64,000 nucleotides of DNA from JBBILO01 sp037444855 (lineage in GTDB: Bacteria > Patescibacteriota > Microgenomatia > UBA1406 > GWC2-37-13), in contig JBBILO010000003.1 in the NCBI GenBank assembly GCA_037444855.1, positions 14,807 through 78,806 on the forward strand, given 5' to 3'. Made by a program: the position numbers and the translations under genes. Below, one piece after another: positions 60,844 through 64,000 of the stretch. Under the pieces are notes generated by a model that worked only from the letters and a program-made list of their open reading frames with translations, was not told the origin of the DNA and made no database searches. Each line of letters begins with the position of its first letter. The first letter of the stretch is position 1.

Positions 60844-60863
60844 CCTAAAGGGATCCCTTCAGG
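60844..60863. repeat. Palindrome of the atccc family
   Basis: CCTAAAGGGATCCCTTCAGG, close to the copies at 5576 and 16482; followed by cgttcta/ttccac words (60864-60890) like those inside fmt. Confidence 0.65.
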
Positions 60864-60892
60864 CTCTACGTTCTAAGTTCTACGTTCCACTT

Positions 60893-61639
60893 TTACTCAA
60901 TCTGATAACTCAAATTCACCCTCACTTTTATTTCCTGACTTCCTGGTTGAACTTCAGTCTTTTGTTCGATTTTTTCTGTCGATCCCATTCCTAAATAACG
61001 AGGGTAAATCTCATCTGTTGGAATCTCTTCAGTGTAATTAACAATTTTCCCCAAGCGAAAACCGGTAATTTTGGCCGCTTGAATTGCTTTCTTCTTAGCC
61101 TCATCTGCTGCTTTTTTTCTTGCCTCGGCTAAATATTTTTCTTTGTCTTTAATATCAAAAATAACTCCATAAATCTGATTAACACCCGAAGAAGTCGCCT
61201 CATCAATCACTTGATTGACTTTTTCCAAAGGATAAACTTTAACTTTCAATGTCGTTAATGCCTGATAACCAGTGATTTTCTGTCGTCCAGAACTCCAATC
61301 GTATTGAGGTAAAATCTGATAGTTTTCGGTCTGAATATCTTCTTTTTTTATCCCTAAACTCCGTAATTTTTCAACTAGACGATTATTGACATCATTTACC
61401 GCTTGCTGAACTTGAATCACCGTCACTCCTTGTTTTTCGATACCTAAACTAACATAGGCCAAATCAGGGATCGCCACCACTTTCCCTTCACCGGAAACGG
61501 TAAAAAGTTCATTTTTTTGGGTGATTAAATTTTCTAATCTAACCGGTAAGTTTATCCCTAATTGATTAAAAAGAAAAAGAAGAAAAAAAACTGAAATTGA
61601 AAAAACAAGTGCCGAAAAAATTTTTTCTTTCAGGTTCAT
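60893..61639 (-). CDS. SIMPL-domain (DUF541) exported protein
   Basis: 248 residues: one N-terminal membrane helix, then a SIMPL domain (FTVSGEGKVVAIPDLAYVSL, IQTENYQILPQYDW, YQALTTLKVKVYPLEKVNQV, ending EIKVRVNLSYQIE). Related proteins help resist oxidative or envelope stress; the exact role is unknown. It faces the methyltransferase-like gene at 61723 across a short shared promoter region. Confidence 0.88.
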   Translation of the reverse strand: MNLKEKIFSALVFSISVFFLLFLFNQLGINLPVRLENLITQKNELFTVSGEGKVVAIPDLAYVSLGIEKQGVTVIQVQQAVNDVNNRLVEKLRSLGIKKEDIQTENYQILPQYDWSSGRQKITGYQALTTLKVKVYPLEKVNQVIDEATSSGVNQIYGVIFDIKDKEKYLAEARKKAADEAKKKAIQAAKITGFRLGKIVNYTEEIPTDEIYPRYLGMGSTEKIEQKTEVQPGSQEIKVRVNLSYQIE

Positions 61640-61722
61640 GATTTAAATATAACACAAAAAAGGTTTTTTTTGCTAAAAACTCTTTTTAATTTTAAATTTT
61701 ATGATAGAATTTCTTTCAAACA

Positions 61723-62433
61723 ATGATTACTCCAATCGAATCATTAAAAGAAGCCGAAGAGAATCTAAAAGACAAAACTTTTACCCAAGAGAAATCACCT
61801 TTATCTCATCTTGATTTAGATTTTGCCCCGTTTAATGAAAAATCTTTTTGTCAATGGCTTGATTTCTTTAATCGAGCGGGAGGTCAAATTTTAGAAATTG
61901 GAGGCGGACCCGAATTAATCGCCGCTCAAGAGATTTTATCGCGTTTCCCAAACTTAAGCCTCTTTGAAATTGAACTTAGAACTATCTTAGAAGCGATTCT
62001 AAAAAAAATTAAAAGCGGTAAATTTCAACTTATCAATCAAGGATTTTCCGATGTTATTCAAAACCCAGATTTTCAAAACCAAAGATTTCATCTTATCTTT
62101 GCTCACAATCTTCTTTCCCACTTACCAAACCCTTTTTTTATTATCGAACGAGGATATCAATTATTAACTGATGGAGGAATTTTATTCGTTAATGATCTGT
62201 TAATTTATGAAGAACAGTGGGAAAAAATTGTTGCTTATTTACAAAAATATTCTTTTTCTTGGAAAATAAAGAAAACACCAAATAATTTAAGAAAAAAAGG
62301 GATTGTTTCTGTTAGTCTAACAATTCAAAGAAATCAACCCGATTTAATTTTTCCTGTCAAAGAAGGCAATCGACTAACAGATTTTACCGGACAACCTCTT
62401 GGCCCTAAGGAATACTTTTTTGGTAATAATTAA
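61723..62433 (+). CDS. SAM-dependent methyltransferase-like protein
   Basis: 236 residues. GGQILEIGGGPELIAAQEIL is the SAM motif I of class I methyltransferases, FHLIFAHNLLSHLPNPFFII stands for motifs post-I/II, and LLTDGGILFVNDLLIYEEQW for motif III. The acidic residue after strand 2 (LSLFEIELR) is in place. The substrate is unknown. The Glu-rich N-terminus (first 35 residues) is an extension. Confidence 0.75.
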   Translation: MITPIESLKEAEENLKDKTFTQEKSPLSHLDLDFAPFNEKSFCQWLDFFNRAGGQILEIGGGPELIAAQEILSRFPNLSLFEIELRTILEAILKKIKSGKFQLINQGFSDVIQNPDFQNQRFHLIFAHNLLSHLPNPFFIIERGYQLLTDGGILFVNDLLIYEEQWEKIVAYLQKYSFSWKIKKTPNNLRKKGIVSVSLTIQRNQPDLIFPVKEGNRLTDFTGQPLGPKEYFFGNN

Positions 62434-62464
62434 AAAATGATTATTCTGGTATCACTCCATCAAA

Positions 62465-64000
62465 TTATGACGCATTGGAAAAAGTTATTGATTCTCGTAA
62501 TTTAACCTGATCAACTAAACTCCTGACTTCCTCCATTAATCGAACTAATCTATTTTTAATTTCGTCAGAAATATAATTAGATTCGTATAACAATTGCACC
62601 ATCTCTACAGGAGAACGTGCCTTACTTTTAATTGATAAAAATTCATTCATTCTTCCTTCTTCATAAGTTAACCCATTAATTGTTGGTTGGGGTATAAAAC
62701 TATTTCTTAAAAAAATTCTTCCTCCGTGATGTTGTAAGTCAACGAGATGATCAACATAAAATAATTGTTGAGGCAAAGAAGATGAAGAAGCAAAAATTTG
62801 ACGGGTTGTTTCTGTAATCTTTCCCCAATCATCTCTTTCTTCTCTCCGATACATATCCTCATACAAACTTAAAAGGGTAAGAAAATCTCCTTTTTTAATT
62901 CTGGGTATTGAAAGATGAGGATAGAAATTTGAAATATCAGTAAATAAATGGGCTGAAACTGCTGAAAGACCAAGCAGGCCTAATTTTAATACATTCTCTC
63001 TTAAGATTCTTTTAATATTGAATCTAATTTTTAAAACTCTCACATTAAGATCGTCTTCTAAATAAGTATCTCTCAATAAAAATTCTGTCTCCGTAAAACA
63101 ATGCTGAGCTACATACAATTCAGCCAATAATTTGGCTATGTCAATAGGGAAAAACAAATCTTCTTCTTTAAGATATTTAAGTAACTGAGAGGCGTTCTCT
63201 TCTTCTTTGATTGCTTGCTGTTCTTTTTCTTCAAGTTTTGTTTTATTAATCTCCTTTGGGGTGATAAAATTATATTGTTCTCTTAATCTCTTGGTTAATC
63301 TAAAATTGCCAAAGATAATCGCCAGATGATAAATTTTTTCAATCTCTTTTTTTTCTAAATTGGATTTTGAAAGAAATTTAATTGCTGTTTCAAGTGAAAG
63401 TGAAGAAATAAATTGATATTTTTGGGGTAAATCAAAAGAGTAAAATCTTGAATTAATCTGTAAAAAAAGATTTTCATTGCTTAAATCAGGATCTAATTCT
63501 GTTAATTCTATTAGATAAGAAACATTGTAATCGACTTTTAACAACTCATTAATTAATAAATCTTTATCTTTATTCTCTAACTTTAAATTTTCAAAAACAT
63601 TGATAAAGAAAGGAAGATTGGATGTTATTAAAGAAAATTCTTCTCTTTTTATTAACTCATCATAAAATTCAACAATAGGAAAGATTTTTCCTTGTTCTTT
63701 AAAAGCTTGAGTAAAAGAAGAAAGATTAGGTGCTATTAAATAATATTCTCTTCTTTTTATTAACTCATCATAAAATTCAACAATAGGAAAGATTTTTCCT
63801 TGTTCTTTAAAAGCTTGAGTAAAAGAAGAAAGATTGTCTGCTATTAAAGAAAATTCTTCTCTTTTTATTAACTTATCATAAAATTCAACAATAGGAAAGA
63901 TTTTTCCTTGTTCTTTAAAAGCTTGAGTAAAAGAAGAAAGATTAGGTGCTATTAAATAATATTCTCTTCTTTTTATTAACTCATCATAAAATTCAACAAT
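62465..64000 (-). CDS. Repeat protein of unknown function, N-terminus outside the window
   Basis: The frame is open from the window edge at 64000 to the stop at 62465, at least 511 residues; an apparent start at 63544 is only an internal TTG. The first 130 visible residues are near-identical 36-residue units (FTQAFKEQGKIFPIVEFYDE, then LIKREEYYLIAPNLSS), which suggest an alpha-solenoid of PPR/TPR size. The rest (for example LLKYLKEEDLFFPIDIAKLL and FYVDHLVDLQHHGGRIF) is helical and unrecognised. No signal peptide can be judged. Confidence 0.7.
   Translation of the reverse strand: MVEFYDELIKRREYYLIAPNLSSFTQAFKEQGKIFPIVEFYDKLIKREEFSLIADNLSSFTQAFKEQGKIFPIVEFYDELIKRREYYLIAPNLSSFTQAFKEQGKIFPIVEFYDELIKREEFSLITSNLPFFINVFENLKLENKDKDLLINELLKVDYNVSYLIELTELDPDLSNENLFLQINSRFYSFDLPQKYQFISSLSLETAIKFLSKSNLEKKEIEKIYHLAIIFGNFRLTKRLREQYNFITPKEINKTKLEEKEQQAIKEEENASQLLKYLKEEDLFFPIDIAKLLAELYVAQHCFTETEFLLRDTYLEDDLNVRVLKIRFNIKRILRENVLKLGLLGLSAVSAHLFTDISNFYPHLSIPRIKKGDFLTLLSLYEDMYRREERDDWGKITETTRQIFASSSSLPQQLFYVDHLVDLQHHGGRIFLRNSFIPQPTINGLTYEEGRMNEFLSIKSKARSPVEMVQLLYESNYISDEIKNRLVRLMEEVRSLVDQVKLRESITFSNAS
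63614..64000. repeat. 108-bp coding tandem repeat, at least 3.6 copies
   Basis: Units begin at 63614, 63722, 63830 and 63938, exactly 108 bases (36 codons) apart and nearly identical. Alternate units share small differences (attaggtgc, attgtctgc), implying duplication of a two-unit block. The array continues beyond the window. Confidence 0.9.

Noticed and set aside
63614..64000. Regular repeats that could be a CRISPR array
   Set aside because: The 108-bp units are contiguous, without spacers, and lie in an open reading frame as 36-residue repeats.

Overview
The window is an AT-rich stretch of bacterial chromosome. Gene content points to the Candidate Phyla Radiation (Patescibacteria), probably a Microgenomates-like lineage. 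The signs are compact operons, a split ComEC, a short archaeal-type triosephosphate isomerase, many one-pass surface proteins, small four-helix-bundle proteins, and almost no visible Shine-Dalgarno motifs at the starts I inspected. This placement is inference from gene content. No rRNA or tRNA gene was found.

Layout. 0-3 kb: end of a cytidylate-kinase-like gene, then secE-nusG-rplK-rplA on the minus strand. 3-16 kb: two related cassettes of exported beta-rich proteins (2.9-5.3 and 10.1-13.9 kb) around rnhB, comEA/comEC and a PaaX-like regulator. 15.8-25.5 kb: a surface-structure locus with two proteins carrying integrase-like N-terminal folds (one is a 1745-residue membrane-anchored fibre with an internal S74 chaperone), a pilin-like protein and an O-antigen-ligase-like/TPR membrane protein. 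25.5-32.1 kb: LysM/M23 peptidase, gdhA, trxB, a CsoR-type repressor, rho, and a candidate structured RNA with its own promoter. 32.2-37.4 kb: an ADP-ribosyltransferase-like protein overlapping an ABC-2 exporter operon, then fmt. 37.8-44.7 kb: one minus-strand operon for LysW-carrier amino-acid biosynthesis (lysW-lysX-lysY-lysS-lysZ-lysJ, then a class II amidotransferase, an unrecognised CxDGR protein and a 45-residue peptide), facing an ACT-like regulator gene. 45-57 kb: VIT-type transporter, a decayed ParB-like gene, a Ski2-type helicase, tgt-queA, tpiA, an HTH-Cas2-like gene bracketed by 36-bp palindromes, polX. 57-59 kb: a decayed ArsR/permease/thioredoxin metal operon. 59-64 kb: CDGSH protein, PfkB kinase, SIMPL protein, a methyltransferase, and a repeat protein running off the edge.

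Working together: GdhA interconverts 2-oxoglutarate and glutamate, the substrates that homocitrate synthase and the LysW pathway draw on. comEA/comEC, the pilin and the fibre locus suggest DNA uptake and contact with other cells. Tgt and QueA belong to queuosine tRNA modification.

Three system-level patterns stand out. (1) An HTH-Cas2-like gene is exactly bracketed by two copies of a 36-bp palindrome, and a third copy sits in frame inside fmt. (2) All four small S23-type or GxxExxY-type genes are flanked by inverted copies of local word repeats, like 23S rRNA intervening sequences placed outside rRNA. (3) Low-complexity intergenic words and small palindromes have entered many essential genes in frame and are translated (fmt, tgt, trxB, gdhA).
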